A DNA stretch of 64,000 nucleotides from Planococcus donghaensis (GCF_001687665.2 NZ_CP016543.2:2046001-2110000), one strand, 5' to 3'. Numbered from the stretch's first letter, positions 17,810 through 30,066 are shown. Notes: generated from the sequence alone by a model not told the origin. Translations and numbers: made by a program.

Positions 17810-20145
17810 TTACGTTTGATTTCTTCCATAACGTACGCTTCGATAATGTCCATTTCTTTTACATCATTGAAGTTTTTAATCGTAATCCCACATTCGTATC
17901 CTTTTGCAACTTCTTTAGCGTCGTCTTTAAAACGTTTCAATGTGTCGATTTCGCCTTCAAATACGACGATTCCTTCACGAATCACACGAACTCCGCTATC
18001 GCGAGTAATTTTACCTTCAGTTACATAACTTCCGGCAATTGTACCCACTTTAGAAACTTTAAATGTACTACGGATTTCTGCTTGTCCAATAATTTTTTCT
18101 TCAAATTCAGGATCAAGCAATCCTTTCATAGCAAATTCAATTTCTTCGATCACTTTATAAATAATGCGGTGTAAGCGAATGTCTACACCTTCAGCTTCAG
18201 CAGCACGCTTAGCGTTTGCATCAGGACGAACGTTAAAGCCGATCACAATTGCGTTAGACGCAGCTGCCAATGAAATATCAGATTCTGTAATCGCACCAGC
18301 GCCTGTGTGAATGATTTTCACATTTACGCCTTCAACATCAAGTTTAAGAAGAGATGCAGCCATTGCTTCAACTGCCCCTTGAACGTCAGCTTTAACGATT
18401 AAGTTAAGTTCTTTCATTTCGCCTTGTTTTAATTGATCAAACAAGTTATCAAGTGTCACGCGAGTCTTCTCAGAACGCTGAACTTGAAGTGCTGAAGTTG
18501 CGCGTGTTTCCCCAACTTGGCGAGCTGTTTTCTCGTCTTCAAAGACAACAAAACGGTCTCCAGCTTGAGGTACATCGTTCAATCCAGTTATTTCAACTGG
18601 TGTTGATGGGCCTGCTTCTTTTGCACGACGGCCTGTATCAGATACCATCGCACGAACACGACCAAATGTATTACCGACAACAATCGGGTCTCCAACTTTT
18701 AATGTTCCATCTTGTACTAGAAGTGTAGCAACTGAACCGCGGCCTTTATCAAGCTCTGCTTCAATAACTGTCCCAATCGCACGACGTGCAGGGTTCGCTT
18801 TTAATTCGCCAACTTCTGATACAAGTAGGACCATTTCAAGAAGTGAATCGATACCGTCTCCAGATAAAGCTGAAATCGGTACAAAAATCGTGTCGCCGCC
18901 CCATGCTTCTGCAACTAGTCCATGCTCAGTCAATTCTTGCATTACACGATCTGGATTAGCACTTGGCTTGTCCATTTTGTTTACGGCAATAATGATTGGA
19001 ACTTCTGCTGCTTTCGCGTGGTTAATCGCTTCAACTGTTTGTGGCATAACACCGTCATCAGCTGCTACAACGATAATCGCAAGATCTGTTACTTTAGCTC
19101 CGCGTGCGCGCATTGTTGTAAACGCTGCGTGACCAGGAGTATCTAGGAACGTAATTTTTTTGCCGTTATCAACAACTTGGTAAGCACCAATATGTTGTGT
19201 AATTCCGCCTGCTTCGCCAGCAGTAACTTTAGTGTGACGAATTGAATCTAGTAAAGTTGTTTTACCATGGTCAACGTGCCCCATGATTGTAACAACTGGC
19301 GGACGTTCTTCGTTTAAGCTTTCATCTTCTGGTTCGAAATAAACTTCAAGATCTGTTTTGTCCACTAAGATCTCTTCTTCTACTTCAACCTCATATTCAG
19401 CACAAATCAATTCAATTGTATCTTTATCCAACTCTTGGTTAATGGTAGCCATTGCACCAAGCATGAATAATTTTTTAATAATTTCAGACGGCTCGCGTCC
19501 TAATTTTTTCGCAAGTTCAGCTACCGTTAATGACTCACTAAACGTGATTTTAGCCGGTAATTCTTTTTCTTTTTTAGGCATTGGTGGCAACGGATTTACC
19601 GGTTGCTGCTGTTTGCCTTTCCCTTTACGGTTTTGGAATCCGTTACGGTTTCCGCCGCCTGGACGTCCTGAAGAACGCTGTCCTGGTCCTGCTGTTGGTT
19701 TCGCTGCTTTTGGTGTAAAGTTTGAACCCGATTTTGCAGGTGCTGTTGGACGCTGACCATTCCCTTGTGAACGGGATTGTCCTTGACTCGGTGCTGCTGC
19801 CGGACGTGACTGGCTTCCTTGTCCTGAAGGGCGTTGGCCTTGCGCTGGACGAGACTGACTTCCTTGTGACGGACGTTGGCCTTGCGTTGGACGCGACTGG
19901 CTTCCTTGTGATGGACGAGATTGGCCTTGTGACGGACGTGACTGGCTTGCTGGACGAGATTGTGCTTGTGGACGTTGCCCAGCTCCAGCATTTTTGTAAA
20001 TGCTGTCTAATTTTGTTACATCAGAATCTTCCAATGTTGCCATATGGTTTTGAACTTTGACATTTAGTTTTGACAATTCATTGATGATTTCTTTACTTGG
20101 CTTATCTACTTTTTTCGCGTATTCATGTACTCGAATTTTGGTCAT
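17806..20145 (-). CDS. infB: Translation initiation factor IF-2
   Basis: IF2 is the GTPase that places initiator tRNA on the 30S subunit and promotes subunit joining. It has 779 residues, longer than the 716 of B. subtilis. Domains in order: a short conserved N-terminal IF2N (1-50), a Ser/Gln/Arg/Pro/Gly repeat linker (about 57-190), a second IF2N ([15 protein letters not shown]), the G domain with G1 GHVDHGKTT near residue 290, DTPGH and NKMD, then beta-barrel and C-terminal fMet-tRNA-binding domains. The extra length is due to the low-complexity linker. It overlaps ylxQ by 23 bases. Confidence 0.97.
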   Translation of the reverse strand: MTKIRVHEYAKKVDKPSKEIINELSKLNVKVQNHMATLEDSDVTKLDSIYKNAGAGQRPQAQSRPASQSRPSQGQSRPSQGSQSRPTQGQRPSQGSQSRPAQGQRPSGQGSQSRPAAAPSQGQSRSQGNGQRPTAPAKSGSNFTPKAAKPTAGPGQRSSGRPGGGNRNGFQNRKGKGKQQQPVNPLPPMPKKEKELPAKITFSESLTVAELAKKLGREPSEIIKKLFMLGAMATINQELDKDTIELICAEYEVEVEEEILVDKTDLEVYFEPEDESLNEERPPVVTIMGHVDHGKTTLLDSIRHTKVTAGEAGGITQHIGAYQVVDNGKKITFLDTPGHAAFTTMRARGAKVTDLAIIVVAADDGVMPQTVEAINHAKAAEVPIIIAVNKMDKPSANPDRVMQELTEHGLVAEAWGGDTIFVPISALSGDGIDSLLEMVLLVSEVGELKANPARRAIGTVIEAELDKGRGSVATLLVQDGTLKVGDPIVVGNTFGRVRAMVSDTGRRAKEAGPSTPVEITGLNDVPQAGDRFVVFEDEKTARQVGETRATSALQVQRSEKTRVTLDNLFDQLKQGEMKELNLIVKADVQGAVEAMAASLLKLDVEGVNVKIIHTGAGAITESDISLAAASNAIVIGFNVRPDANAKRAAEAEGVDIRLHRIIYKVIEEIEFAMKGLLDPEFEEKIIGQAEIRSTFKVSKVGTIAGSYVTEGKITRDSGVRVIREGIVVFEGEIDTLKRFKDDAKEVAKGYECGITIKNFNDVKEMDIIEAYVMEEIKRK
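19741..19977. repeat. Tandem low-complexity repeat inside infB
   Basis: Imperfect repeats of a 21-30 base unit encode variants of [16 protein letters not shown] in the IF2 linker (residues about 57-135). Such stretches vary in copy number between strains through slippage. Confidence 0.8.
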
Positions 20146-20467
20146 CTGCTCGCCCCCGATTAATTTCTTCGATCAAGCTAGTTAGTTTTTTTGCAAATCC
20201 TGCATCTGTAACTGCAATTACTACCCGCTCTTCTTTACCTATTGCATGTCCCAACTCGTAACGGGATCCAAAAACGCGGATCTCTACTCCGTTCGATTTG
20301 CATTTATCATGCAATTTCTTACTTGTGTTGTCTGAAGCATCTTCAGAAAGAATCACTAATTTTGCTTTACCTTTTCGAACTTCGCTCACGGACATTTCTT
20401 CACCCGAAATGGTCATTCTTGCACGTGTAGCGAGTCCAAGTAATTGTAGGACTTTTTCTTTGGTCAT
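20123..20467 (-). CDS. ylxQ: L7Ae-family RNA-binding protein YlxQ
   Basis: This is a small L7Ae/L30e/S12e/Gadd45-fold protein of 114 residues, related to kink-turn binding YbxF. The [14 protein letters not shown] start and the later [12 protein letters not shown] are family landmarks. It is thought to bind RNA; its partner is not known to me. Its ATG overlaps the ylxR stop by one base (TAATG) and its end overlaps infB. Confidence 0.9.
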   Translation of the reverse strand: MTKEKVLQLLGLATRARMTISGEEMSVSEVRKGKAKLVILSEDASDNTSKKLHDKCKSNGVEIRVFGSRYELGHAIGKEERVVIAVTDAGFAKKLTSLIEEINRGRADDQNSST

Positions 20468-20745
20468 TATTTCAACTGCTCTCTAAGAACGACGCGAATT
20501 AACTCATCATAAATTTCGTCTGGAACTTTAACTTCTAATTGTTTGTCCAGTACTTTCTTTTTGCGGGCAGTCGCGATGGCATCTTCCGATTTCGAAAGAT
20601 ATGCGCCGCGTCCTGACTTTTTGCCTGTCAAATCGACGGATACTTCGCCTTCTTTTGAACGGACAACGCGGGTCATTTCTTTTTTAGGATGCATCTCGCC
20701 TGTAGCTACACACTTCCGTAATGGAATTTTCTTTTGTAGAGCCAA
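20467..20745 (-). CDS. rnpM: RNase P modulator RnpM (YlxR, DUF448)
   Basis: This 92-residue nucleic-acid-binding protein of the YlxR family binds RNase P RNA in B. subtilis and modulates its activity. Landmarks are PLRKCVATGEMHPKKEM and the GRGAYL motif. It sits in the nusA-infB operon between nusA and ylxQ, the standard place. Confidence 0.9.
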   Translation of the reverse strand: MALQKKIPLRKCVATGEMHPKKEMTRVVRSKEGEVSVDLTGKKSGRGAYLSKSEDAIATARKKKVLDKQLEVKVPDEIYDELIRVVLREQLK

Positions 20746-20765
20746 CGGACATCACCTTTTCTACG

Positions 20766-21893
20766 TTATTCTTTGTCTTCGTAAAAATCAAAGTCATCCA
20801 GTTCTTCACCAGATTCTAATAATTCGATGTTAGAATTCTCGTTTGGATAAATTCCAAGTTCACGTGCATCTGTTTCACTCTTAATGTCGATTTTCCAACC
20901 TGTTAATTTTGCTGCTAAACGAGCATTTTGTCCCCGTTTACCGATAGCAAGAGACAATTGATAATCCGGTACAACAACAGTTGTCGATTTCGCTTCTTCG
21001 TTTACTTGTACATCTAATACTTTAGATGGGCTAAGTGCGTTAGCTACAAAAATTACCGGTTCTTCTGACCATTCTACAATATCAATTTTTTCTCCGCTTA
21101 ACTCGTTAACGATTGTTTGAACACGGCCACCTTTTGATCCAACACATGAACCCACTGGGTCGATATCGTCGCGATGAGCAAAAACCGAGATTTTTGAACG
21201 GTCTCCTGCTTCACGTGCGATTGACTTGATCTCAACAATGCCATCATAAATTTCAGGCACTTCGTTTTCGAATAAACGGCGCAGTAGTCCTGGATGTGTG
21301 CGTGAAACAAATACTTGTGGTCCGCGTGTCGTGCGTTCTACTTTTGTGATGTACACTTTAATGCGATCATGCGGTTTGTAATGTTCATTTGGCATTTGTT
21401 CTGTCTGCGGAAGCACAGCCTCCACTTTGCCAAGTCCAACGTATAAATTACGAGCGTCCATGCGTTCAACAATACCGTTAACGATATCATCTGCACGATC
21501 AACAAACTCTTCAAAGATCAAGCCGCGTTCAGCTTCACGAACACGTTGTGTCACCACTTGTTTTGCTGTTTGAGCCGCAATACGACCAAAGTTACGAGGT
21601 GTTACTTCTTCCTCTACAACATCTCCTAGTTCGTATGCAGGGTTGATGACTTTAGCATCTTCCAACGAGATGTGAAGACGCTCATCTTCTACTTCTTCTA
21701 CAACATCTTTACGAGAATACACTAGCATTGTTCCCGTATTTAAATTTAAATCAACACGCACATTTTGTGCTTGGTTAAAATTTCGTTTGTACGCTGTAAC
21801 TAATGCTGCTTCAATCGCTTCAATTAGAACTTCACGCGAAATTCCTTTTTGTTTTTCCAATACTTCAAAAGCATCCAATAACTCACTGCTCAT
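20766..21893 (-). CDS. nusA: Transcription termination/antitermination factor NusA
   Basis: NusA binds RNA polymerase and nascent RNA and modulates pausing, termination and antitermination. Domains: N-terminal polymerase-binding domain (1-130), S1 (about 135-200), then KH1 and KH2 (about 230-345; motif [15 protein letters not shown] and [20 protein letters not shown]). The protein has 375 residues and the Gram-positive form without the acidic repeats. I chose ATG at 21893 after GGGAGTG; the longer frame starting at TTG 21917 overlaps rimP and has no good RBS. Confidence 0.97.
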   Translation of the reverse strand: MSSELLDAFEVLEKQKGISREVLIEAIEAALVTAYKRNFNQAQNVRVDLNLNTGTMLVYSRKDVVEEVEDERLHISLEDAKVINPAYELGDVVEEEVTPRNFGRIAAQTAKQVVTQRVREAERGLIFEEFVDRADDIVNGIVERMDARNLYVGLGKVEAVLPQTEQMPNEHYKPHDRIKVYITKVERTTRGPQVFVSRTHPGLLRRLFENEVPEIYDGIVEIKSIAREAGDRSKISVFAHRDDIDPVGSCVGSKGGRVQTIVNELSGEKIDIVEWSEEPVIFVANALSPSKVLDVQVNEEAKSTTVVVPDYQLSLAIGKRGQNARLAAKLTGWKIDIKSETDARELGIYPNENSNIELLESGEELDDFDFYEDKE

Positions 21894-21913
21894 TTTATTC
21901 ACTCCCAGGTTCT

Positions 21914-22399
21914 TCAATCAGGTTTAACAGAAAAATCAATGGCCAAACGGATAACTGCAATTTTGTTTTTTGCAATACTGATTATTTTTCTGCGTGTTTT
22001 GATTTTAATTTCAATTTCTACTTGTTCATCGTCATACGATTTTAAATAACCTTCAAACTCTTTTGCATCTTCAACAGGCTCATACGTTTTGATGTAAATG
22101 AATTTACCGATTGCTTTTTCAAAATCTTTTTCTTTCTTTAATGGTCGTTCTGCTCCTGGAGATGAAACTTCCAAGAAATAGTTTTGTTCAATTGGATCTA
22201 ATTCATCCAAAATCCCACTTAGTTTTTCACTTACTAAAGCACATTGTTCGATATCAATCGGTGCTTCTGGATTGTCTACGTACACGCGTAAAAACCAATC
22301 GCGACCTTCTTTTAAAAATTCCACGTCTACAAGTTCTAGTCCTAGTTCGCTCGTAATTGGTTGTGCTATTTGCTCGATTTGTTCTGTGATTTTGCTCAT
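21914..22399 (-). CDS. rimP: Ribosome maturation factor RimP
   Basis: RimP (YlxS) helps the 30S subunit mature. It has two domains in 161 residues; the landmarks are GLELVDVEFLKEGRDWFLRV (one line of the family) and the Sm-like C-terminal part with KIKTRRK. ATG at 22399 is preceded by GGGAGG. It heads the nusA-infB operon and has a promoter and a hairpin in its leader. Confidence 0.95.
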   Translation of the reverse strand: MSKITEQIEQIAQPITSELGLELVDVEFLKEGRDWFLRVYVDNPEAPIDIEQCALVSEKLSGILDELDPIEQNYFLEVSSPGAERPLKKEKDFEKAIGKFIYIKTYEPVEDAKEFEGYLKSYDDEQVEIEIKIKTRRKIISIAKNKIAVIRLAIDFSVKPD

Positions 22400-22437
22400 A
22401 CATGCCTCCCGCTAATTTTTCGCCATAACAAACAGAA

Positions 22438-22459
22438 AAGAGCGGGAGAACCCACTCTT
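22438..22459 (-). terminator. Hairpin between polC and rimP, terminator or leader attenuator
   Basis: AAGAGCGGG/CCCACTCTT stem (one G-U) with a 4-base loop and TTCTGTTTGTT after it on the minus strand. It follows polC, but also lies downstream of the rimP promoter, so it may be read as part of the rimP leader. Confidence 0.65.
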
Positions 22460-22492
22460 CTGCGACAGAGCTATTCAGTAAATGTTACTACA

Positions 22493-22521
22493 ATAATACC
22501 ATAAACCGCGCCGTGGTGCAA
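22493..22521 (-). promoter_or_regulatory. Sigma-A promoter of the rimP-nusA-infB operon
   Basis: Minus-strand TTGCAC (22521-22516), a 17-base spacer and TATTAT (22498-22493), right after the polC stop codon. Confidence 0.65.
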
Positions 22522-22525
22522 CTGA

Positions 22526-25500
22526 CTAGAACAGTGACAGCTGATTCGCTTCTGGCATACCTTCTAAACAACCGTGATCATCCATGTATTCGATGATTGT
22601 TTTCGAAACACGACCACGTTGTTGTAAATCTTCTTTCGATAAAAATTCTCCATGTTCACGCGCAGCTACGATTGATTTCGCCGCGTTAGTTCCTAATCCC
22701 GGAATAGCATTAAACGGCGGTATTAAACTTTTCCCTTCAATAATGAATTGATCAGCAGATGATTTATACAAATCTACTTTTTGGAAAGTATAACCACGCT
22801 CTACCATTTCAAGCGTTAGTTCCATAACTGTTAACAAGTTTTTCTCTTTAGTTGAAGCTTCAAGGCCTTTTGAGTTAATGTCATCAATCACTGACCGAAT
22901 CGATTGTGACCCTTTAGACATTGCATTGACATCAAAATCTTCAGCACGAACCGTAAAGTATGCCGCGTAATAAAGAATTGGGAAATGAACTTTGAAATAA
23001 GCAATCCGAACAGCCATTAACACGTAAGCTGCCGCGTGGGCTTTCGGGAACATGTACTTGATCTTTTTACATGATTCGATATACCAGTTTGGTACGCCTT
23101 CTTTTTTCATCGCTTCTTCAAATTCAGGCGTTAAGCCTTTCCCTTTACGAACAGATTCCATAATTTTAAATGCTAGTGAAGACTCTAGTCCTTGATAAAT
23201 CAAGTAAACCATAATGTCATCTCGGCAACCAATTACATCTGATAGCTGACATGTTCCGTTTTGAATTAGTTCTTGTGCGTTACTCAGCCAAACGTCCGTC
23301 CCGTGAGACAGTCCTGAAATCTGGACCAGTTCTGAGAACGTATTCGGTTTTGTTTCTTCAAGCATTTGACGAACAAATCGTGTACCAAACTCAGGAATAC
23401 CGAGTGTACCGGTCTTACAACCAATTTGTTCTTTTGTTACGCCAAGCGTTTCAGGACCAGCAAAAATCTTCATAACTTCCGGATCATCCGTCGGAATGGT
23501 TTTCGGATCTATTCCCGATAAATCTTGGAGCATCCGAATTACTGTCGGATCATCGTGACCGAGTATATCTAGTTTGAGTAAATTATCATGAATCGAATGG
23601 AAATCAAAATGCGTCGTCTTCCATTCGGAATCTTGGGCATCTGCTGGGAATTGAATCGGTGAAAAATCATAAATATCCATATAATCTGGAACAACAATAA
23701 TTCCCCCAGGGTGCTGCCCCGTACTCCGTTTAACGCCTGAACACCCTTGCACAAGTCGATCAATTTCTGCGCCACGAATCGTCATATCGCGGTCGTTCGC
23801 ATAACCGCGAACATAACCATAAGCGGTTTTCTCGGCAACTGTCCCGATTGTTCCCGCACGAAACACATTATCCTCACCAAACAATTCTTTTGTATAGTTG
23901 TGAGCTTTCGACTGATACTCCCCACTAAAGTTTAAATCGATATCGGGAACTTTATCCCCTTTAAATCCTAAAAACGTTTCAAACGGTATATCTTGTCCTT
24001 CTTTTTGATACGGAACATCGCAGTCAGGGCAGTTTTTATCTTTCAAATCAAACCCTGAACCGACAGATCCATCATCAAAAAACTCGGATTTTTTGCATTT
24101 TCTACAAATATAATGGGGTGGCAATGGGTTTACTTCGGTGATTTCAGTTAATGTTGCAACGAGCGATGAACCGACCGAACCACGCGAGCCAACTAAGTAA
24201 CCATCATCTAATGATTTTTTAACGAGTTTATGGGAAATCAAATAGATAACCGCAAACCCGTGACCGATAATGGATTTCAGTTCTTTTTCAATTCGCGCTT
24301 CTACAATTTCAGGTAAAGGAGAGCCATAAATTTGTTGAGCCATATTATAACTTAGCTCTCGAACTTCCTCGTCCGCACCTTCAATTTTTGGTGTGTACAG
24401 TTCATCTTTAATGGGTTTCACGACATCAATCATGTCAGAAATTTTCAATGAATTGGTCACTACAAGTTCATGCGCCGTTTCACTTCCAAGAAAATCAAAT
24501 GCATCTAGCATTTCATTTGTTGTTCTAAAATGTACTTTCGGCAATTTCGTACGGTTTAATGGATTCGCTCCACCTTGAGAGCCAATTAGTACTTGGCGGA
24601 ATATAGCATCTGTTTCATCCAAGTAATGAACATTACCAGTCGCCACTAACGGAATCTCTAACTTGCGACTAATTTTTACGAGCTTGCGGATAATATCTTC
24701 TAAATTCCATTCATCTCGAATCATTTCTCGTTCAATCAAATGAGAATATACTTCTTTCGGATGAACTTCTAAGTAATCATAAAATTGAGCCGTCTTTTCA
24801 ACTTCTTCCATCGATTTTTGCATAACTGCTTCAAATACTTCACCTTTATCGCAGCCGGAACCGACTAGTAGCCCTTTTCGATGCTTTTGCAGCAACGACC
24901 GCGGAATACGTGGCACACGGTAGAAATAATTGATATGCGAAGCAGATACTAGTTTGAATAGGTTTTTCAACCCTTCGTCGTTTTGCGCGAGCAATGTACA
25001 GTGTGTCGGGCGTGACCGTTTATACGCATCGCCACTACCCACATAATCATTTAATTGATCATGATACAAAATACCTTTTTGATCCGCTTCTTTTAAAAGA
25101 TGCGTCAACAAATACGAAGTTGCTTCCGTATCGTAAATGGCTCTGTGATGCTGCGTTAGCTCAATGCCAAACTTTTTGGCTAATGTATTCAGTCTATGAT
25201 TTTTCAATTCAGGGTGAAGCATACGCGCTAACTCTAATGTATCGATTGTGGCGTGTACGGTATCAATGCCATATTTTTTATAGCAAACATACAAAAAGCC
25301 CATATCAAATGACGCGTTATGAGCAACCATAATATGGTCGCCTGCCCATTCGTGGTACTTGCGAATAACTTCTTCTACTTCTGGCGCATTTTTCACCATG
25401 TCGTCTGTAATCCCGGTTAAATCGATGGTCGTCGATGACAGTTCGTGATGCGGGTTGGCAAAACTTTCGAATTTATCAATGATTTGACCGCCTTTAATCT

Positions 25501-26833
25501 TTACAGCAGCTAACTCAATGATGGTGTCGTAAACAGCAGACAAGCCTGTGGTCTCTAAGTCAAACACCACGAAGGTTTCTTCTTCTAATAGCGCATGGCG
25601 TTCTTCATAAGCAATCGGTACGCCATCATCTACTAAATTCGCTTCTAGTCCAAAAATTGCTTTAATGCCGTGCTTTTTACTAGCTGCATAGGCATCAGGA
25701 AAAGATTGGACACCAGCGTGATCCGTAATAGCGATGGCAGGGTGTCCCCATTTTGCCGCTTGGCTAACCAATGAATCGACAGACGAAACCGCGTCCATTT
25801 GGCTCATTGGTGTGTGCAAATGCAACTCAACACGTTTTTCTTCGGCAGTATCACGTCGAAGTTCTGGTTTGATCTCCACCATATCTTGCGCCATCATGAC
25901 TAAATCGCGAACGAACGTATCCGTCTGAATCGAGCCACGTGCTTTTAACCACATGCCTTTTTTCGCATTAGCCATTAGTTCCGCATCTTCTTTATCGCGT
26001 GAGAACATCTTCACTAGGATTGAATCGGTATAATCCGTTATTTTAACTGTTAGCAGCGAACGCCCGCTTCTTAGCTCTCTTACTTCGGCATCAAAGACAT
26101 AACCTTCGATTGTTACGCGGCGTTCTTCGTCCACAATAGATTTAATGTCAACGATATTTTCATCCGGTTTGATCGCAGAGCCCATTTGGAACGGCCCTGA
26201 AGGAGCCCCATTTTCTTTCTGGCTGGTTTCTCGCTTTTTCATATCCGACAATGCTTTTTTCGCCATTTCTTCTTCTTCACGTAAACGTTCTGCCATAAAA
26301 GCTGCATGAGCGGCTTCTTGATTTTCGTCTGAAAGTTGAAAATCAATGGCTACGTGCGGAAATCCAAATTGACGATAAACCCCCGCTAATTTATCACTGT
26401 ATTTTGATTTTAATGCCATCATTTCATGTTCATGACTGCATTGTAATAATAATTTGTTACCATTCCATACTGGCGCTTGTGACAATAACCGCTCACGTAG
26501 TGGCGGTGCCATGTCTGCCAATTCTTCAACAGCATATTTCCAATAAGATAATACTAAGTCTTCCTGTGCCGTTTCTTGTGCGGTTTCAATGTTTAGTTGA
26601 ACTCGAGCAATTGGAGAAAATGTGCTATATAGACGTTCTTTTAATAATAGATACAAGTCAATCGGCAAGATATTCTTCAATTTCACAATAAATTTCCAGG
26701 AACGTTCTTTTTTATGGACGGTCATCCGTGTCAATTCAGCTTCTTCGAAAAAAGGCATGTGTACATCTTCCGTTAATTCGAGATGCTGAAGTAGCAATTT
26801 GAATCGCATCTTGGAGTCTTGCTCGTTTGTCAT
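22526..26833 (-). CDS. polC: DNA polymerase III alpha subunit, PolC type
   Basis: PolC is the replicative DNA polymerase of low-GC Gram-positive bacteria (about 1435 residues). Domains: N-terminal region, OB fold (about 225-330), PHP domain with [12 protein letters not shown] and AITDHAG, an inserted DEDD 3'-5' exonuclease ([13 protein letters not shown] near residue 420), the polymerase core with [12 protein letters not shown], a zinc-binding CxxC pair region (ICRKCKKSE and NCPDCDVP), and a helix-hairpin-helix near the C-terminus ([11 protein letters not shown]). ATG at 26833 follows AAGGGGA; an upstream ATG at 26848 lacks an RBS. A terminator after proS separates the genes. Confidence 0.98.
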   Translation of the reverse strand: MTNEQDSKMRFKLLLQHLELTEDVHMPFFEEAELTRMTVHKKERSWKFIVKLKNILPIDLYLLLKERLYSTFSPIARVQLNIETAQETAQEDLVLSYWKYAVEELADMAPPLRERLLSQAPVWNGNKLLLQCSHEHEMMALKSKYSDKLAGVYRQFGFPHVAIDFQLSDENQEAAHAAFMAERLREEEEMAKKALSDMKKRETSQKENGAPSGPFQMGSAIKPDENIVDIKSIVDEERRVTIEGYVFDAEVRELRSGRSLLTVKITDYTDSILVKMFSRDKEDAELMANAKKGMWLKARGSIQTDTFVRDLVMMAQDMVEIKPELRRDTAEEKRVELHLHTPMSQMDAVSSVDSLVSQAAKWGHPAIAITDHAGVQSFPDAYAASKKHGIKAIFGLEANLVDDGVPIAYEERHALLEEETFVVFDLETTGLSAVYDTIIELAAVKIKGGQIIDKFESFANPHHELSSTTIDLTGITDDMVKNAPEVEEVIRKYHEWAGDHIMVAHNASFDMGFLYVCYKKYGIDTVHATIDTLELARMLHPELKNHRLNTLAKKFGIELTQHHRAIYDTEATSYLLTHLLKEADQKGILYHDQLNDYVGSGDAYKRSRPTHCTLLAQNDEGLKNLFKLVSASHINYFYRVPRIPRSLLQKHRKGLLVGSGCDKGEVFEAVMQKSMEEVEKTAQFYDYLEVHPKEVYSHLIEREMIRDEWNLEDIIRKLVKISRKLEIPLVATGNVHYLDETDAIFRQVLIGSQGGANPLNRTKLPKVHFRTTNEMLDAFDFLGSETAHELVVTNSLKISDMIDVVKPIKDELYTPKIEGADEEVRELSYNMAQQIYGSPLPEIVEARIEKELKSIIGHGFAVIYLISHKLVKKSLDDGYLVGSRGSVGSSLVATLTEITEVNPLPPHYICRKCKKSEFFDDGSVGSGFDLKDKNCPDCDVPYQKEGQDIPFETFLGFKGDKVPDIDLNFSGEYQSKAHNYTKELFGEDNVFRAGTIGTVAEKTAYGYVRGYANDRDMTIRGAEIDRLVQGCSGVKRSTGQHPGGIIVVPDYMDIYDFSPIQFPADAQDSEWKTTHFDFHSIHDNLLKLDILGHDDPTVIRMLQDLSGIDPKTIPTDDPEVMKIFAGPETLGVTKEQIGCKTGTLGIPEFGTRFVRQMLEETKPNTFSELVQISGLSHGTDVWLSNAQELIQNGTCQLSDVIGCRDDIMVYLIYQGLESSLAFKIMESVRKGKGLTPEFEEAMKKEGVPNWYIESCKKIKYMFPKAHAAAYVLMAVRIAYFKVHFPILYYAAYFTVRAEDFDVNAMSKGSQSIRSVIDDINSKGLEASTKEKNLLTVMELTLEMVERGYTFQKVDLYKSSADQFIIEGKSLIPPFNAIPGLGTNAAKSIVAAREHGEFLSKEDLQQRGRVSKTIIEYMDDHGCLEGMPEANQLSLF

Positions 26834-26912
26834 AATTATCCCCTTCATGGTAGTGATTTAAGAAAAGTGCTAGCTTACGTTCTTTCAAAAGCTTCTAAAG
26901 CAAGCAGAAAAA

Positions 26913-26943
26913 GAAAGGAAAGTACAATATGTACTTTCCTTTC
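26913..26943 (-). terminator. Intrinsic terminator after proS
   Basis: GAAAGGAAAGTAC/GTACTTTCCTTTC, a perfect 13-bp stem with a 5-base loop, followed by TTTTTC on the minus strand. Confidence 0.9.
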
Positions 26944-26962
26944 ATCATATCAGATTTCGCTG

Positions 26963-28666
26963 TTATTTTTTAAAAAACTGCTGTATTTTCTCAAGTACTT
27001 CGTCACGTGTCCATTCAAATGTTTCACCTGTACGACGTATTTTCACTTCTAAAATTCCTTCTGCAGCTTTTTTACCAATTGTGATGCGAATTGGCAAGCC
27101 AATTAAATCGGCATCTGCAAATTTCACTCCCGCTCGCTCTTTACGGTCATCGAGTAATACTTCATAACGGTTTTCTTTTAATAACGCATACAGTTCTTCG
27201 CCAAGTTCGCGTTGTGTGTCGTCTTTAACATTAACCGGTACTAGATGAACTTCATAAGGAGCAACAACGTCTGGCCATGTAAAGCCATTTTCGTCTTGGA
27301 ACTGTTCGGCAACTGCAGCTAGTACACGTGATACCCCAATTCCATAACATCCCATAATATATGGCATTGATTTTCCTTGATCGTTTAAGAATGTACCTTT
27401 TAATGGAATGCTGTAAGTTGTGCCCAATTTAAATATATGTCCTACTTCAATGCCTTTAGCAAATTGAATCGTTCCTTGTCCGTCTGGAGAAGCGTCGCCT
27501 TCTTGGATAAAGCGAAGATCGTGGAAAGCAGGAACTGTAAAATCTTTTCCGGGTGTAACATTTTTAAAATGATAGCCACTTTCATTAGCTCCCGCAATTC
27601 CATTTACCATGTTTTCAACTGCATGATCAGCAAACAAACGAATATCTTCAGGCAAATTGATAGGTCCTAAGGAACCAATATCACAACCTAATAATTGTTG
27701 TACTTCTTCTGGTGTTGCCATCTCGATAACTTTAGCACCGGTAGCATGTTTAACTTTAACATCGTTTACTTCATGATCGCCTCTTGCTAAAACGATAACC
27801 AATTCCTCATCCGCTTTAAAGACCATTGTTTTAATGCATTTATCAGCAGTAGTTCCAAAAAACTCTGCCACGTCTGTAATTGTATTTTTACCTGGCGTTG
27901 CAACTTTTTCCAACGTTTCAGGAGTTTCATCTGAAACTGGATAGCTTACATTAACTGCCGCCATTTCAATATTCGCAGCGTATGAAGACGTATCTGAATA
28001 AGCGATTGTATCTTCACCTATTTCCGACAACACCATAAATTCGTGATTGTCTTTTCCACCAATTGCACCTGAATCTGCAATAACTGCACGGAAATTCAAT
28101 CCAAGACGCGTAAAGGTATTCGTATATGCTTGCATCATTACCTCATACGTATCATCTAAACTTTCAGTTGTGGCATGGAACGAATATGCATCTTTCATTA
28201 AAAACTCACGGCCGCGCAACAAACCAAAGCGAGGACGTTTTTCATCTCTAAACTTCGATTGAATTTGGAACAAATTTAACGGTAATTTTTTATAAGATTT
28301 GATCTCATCACGCAATAAGCTCGTAATAACTTCTTCATGGGTTGCCCCTAATGCAAATTCACGATCATTACGATCCTTTAAACGCATCAATTCATCGCCG
28401 TAAGAATACCAGCGACCAGACTCTTGCCACAATTCAGCTTGTTGAAGTGCAGGCATAAAGATTTCAACGCTATTTGCAGCTTCCATTTCTTCACGAATAA
28501 CGGTTTCAACTTTTTGAAGTACACGTTTTCCAAGCGGTAAGAATGAGTAAATACCGCTCGTATTTTGTCGGATAAAGCCTGCGCGTAATAATAGCTGATG
28601 CGATCTTACTTCTGCATCGGCTGGAGTTTCGCGTAAAGTCGGGATAAACGTTGCTGTTTGTTTCAT
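26963..28666 (-). CDS. proS: Prolyl-tRNA synthetase, bacterial type with editing domain
   Basis: This class II synthetase charges tRNA-Pro. It has 567 residues with the catalytic core split by a YbaK-like editing insertion (about 220-405; [21 protein letters not shown]), class II motifs ([20 protein letters not shown] in motif 2) and a C-terminal anticodon-binding domain ([11 protein letters not shown]). ATG at 28666 is preferred; the longer frame begins at a GTG inside the RBS. No T-box is visible upstream; the 98-base gap to rseP holds only a terminator. Confidence 0.96.
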   Translation of the reverse strand: MKQTATFIPTLRETPADAEVRSHQLLLRAGFIRQNTSGIYSFLPLGKRVLQKVETVIREEMEAANSVEIFMPALQQAELWQESGRWYSYGDELMRLKDRNDREFALGATHEEVITSLLRDEIKSYKKLPLNLFQIQSKFRDEKRPRFGLLRGREFLMKDAYSFHATTESLDDTYEVMMQAYTNTFTRLGLNFRAVIADSGAIGGKDNHEFMVLSEIGEDTIAYSDTSSYAANIEMAAVNVSYPVSDETPETLEKVATPGKNTITDVAEFFGTTADKCIKTMVFKADEELVIVLARGDHEVNDVKVKHATGAKVIEMATPEEVQQLLGCDIGSLGPINLPEDIRLFADHAVENMVNGIAGANESGYHFKNVTPGKDFTVPAFHDLRFIQEGDASPDGQGTIQFAKGIEVGHIFKLGTTYSIPLKGTFLNDQGKSMPYIMGCYGIGVSRVLAAVAEQFQDENGFTWPDVVAPYEVHLVPVNVKDDTQRELGEELYALLKENRYEVLLDDRKERAGVKFADADLIGLPIRITIGKKAAEGILEVKIRRTGETFEWTRDEVLEKIQQFFKK

Positions 28667-28720
28667 TCCAAAATACACCTCAACTGACTATAAAATTTTT
28701 AGTAAAGTATTAAAAGTTTA

Positions 28721-28745
28721 GGACAGGCAAATAAATCGCCTGTCC
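28721..28745 (-). terminator. Intrinsic terminator after rseP
   Basis: GGACAGGC/GCCTGTCC hairpin with a 9-base loop and a modest T-rich tail (TAAACTTTTAA) on the minus strand. Confidence 0.7.
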
Positions 28746-28764
28746 GGTATTTCAAGTGCTGCTA

Positions 28765-30024
28765 TTAAAAGAAATACTTTTGAATATCATTCCAAGTAAC
28801 TACAAGCATAAGAAGCATGAGAAGCATAATCCCTACAAAATGGACCATTCCTTCTTTTTGTCGATCTACAGGTTTGCCACGTATTGCTTCGACGATAAAG
28901 AACATTAAACGACCACCATCAAGTGCTGGCAATGGAAGCAAGTTCATAATACCGAGGTTGATACTTAACATACCAGCCCAGCTCATCAATGTGAAAAATC
29001 CATATTTAGCAACTTCTTCAGTTGTTTTGTAGATTCCTACAGGGCCTGATAAGGCATCAATTGTAAACTGGCCTGTAACCAGCATTCCGAGTAGACGGAA
29101 AATTTCCTTAAACCAAAAGATGGTTCGTTCCGCGCCATATGCAAATGAACCTAGAAAATCTTTTTCCATCGGACTTTGGTAGAGCACACCGATCACGCCG
29201 ACTTTTTCAGCAGATTGCTCTGCAACTTCAGGCGTAATAGTAAAGTCTAACGGTTCGCCATCACGTTCCACTTCAAAAGCTAAAGGATTTCCAGCATTGT
29301 TTTGAACAGATTCAACTAACTCGTCCCATGTAGCAATTGAGTTTCCTTCGATTGAGGTTACCAAATCACCATTTTGCATTCCTGCTTCAGCTGCCGGACT
29401 TTCTTCCGTTACTTCCGTAATGACAGGTTCAAAAGTTGGAACTCCTTGCATCATACCAAGTGCTGTAAAAATAAGAAACGCTAAAATGAAATTGAAAAGT
29501 GGCCCTGCAAAAATCGTCATAAATCGCTTGCCTACTGTTTTCGAATCAAATTGTCGATCGTATGGCGCTAAAATAATTTCTCTGCCATTTTCTTCAACAA
29601 CAGCGTCTCGTGCCACATTAATGCGCACTAACTTTTCTTCTTCGTCGTAACCTTTGATCCAAAGCTCTTTTTCCAAATCTGCTTCTTCTACTTCTAGAAA
29701 CAATATTTCAGGATAAACATGCTTTTGGTTCATGATTATTTTTTTAGCTAATCCTTCTTTGTTTAATAATATACCGATGCGATGGCCTGCCTGAAGCTGG
29801 ATCGTGTCCATATCTTCGCCCGCCATACGCACATAGCCGCCAATTGGCAATAACCGTAATGTGTAAAGCGTTTCTCCTTTGGTGATGCCCAAAATTTTCG
29901 GACCCATCCCAATTGCAAATTCACGAACTAAAATGCCCGCCCGTTTTGCAAAAAGAAAATGACCAAATTCATGGAAAAATACTAAAGCACCGAAAATTAT
30001 TATAAACGAGATAACCGTTTCCAT
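28765..30024 (-). CDS. rseP: Site-2 intramembrane metalloprotease RseP/RasP
   Basis: RasP cuts transmembrane segments of anti-sigma factors and leftover signal peptides. Zinc motif HEFGH is at residues 18-22 inside the first membrane helix; the second active-site motif NLLPLPALDGG is near residue 350. A PDZ domain (about 190-270; SPAAEAGMQNGD) lies between. Length 419 matches B. subtilis RasP (YluC). Order cdsA-dxr-rseP-proS-polC is conserved. Confidence 0.95.
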   Translation of the reverse strand: METVISFIIIFGALVFFHEFGHFLFAKRAGILVREFAIGMGPKILGITKGETLYTLRLLPIGGYVRMAGEDMDTIQLQAGHRIGILLNKEGLAKKIIMNQKHVYPEILFLEVEEADLEKELWIKGYDEEEKLVRINVARDAVVEENGREIILAPYDRQFDSKTVGKRFMTIFAGPLFNFILAFLIFTALGMMQGVPTFEPVITEVTEESPAAEAGMQNGDLVTSIEGNSIATWDELVESVQNNAGNPLAFEVERDGEPLDFTITPEVAEQSAEKVGVIGVLYQSPMEKDFLGSFAYGAERTIFWFKEIFRLLGMLVTGQFTIDALSGPVGIYKTTEEVAKYGFFTLMSWAGMLSINLGIMNLLPLPALDGGRLMFFIVEAIRGKPVDRQKEGMVHFVGIMLLMLLMLVVTWNDIQKYFF

Positions 30025-30066
30025 TTTGAACCCACCCTTATAAACTTATTCGGTTTTGATCTTTAG

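Noticed and set aside
28667..28764. T-box leader for proS or metabolite riboswitch for ribF
   Set aside because: Upstream of proS there is only the rseP-proS junction, too short for a T-box, and no conserved T-box or FMN-element sequence is seen.
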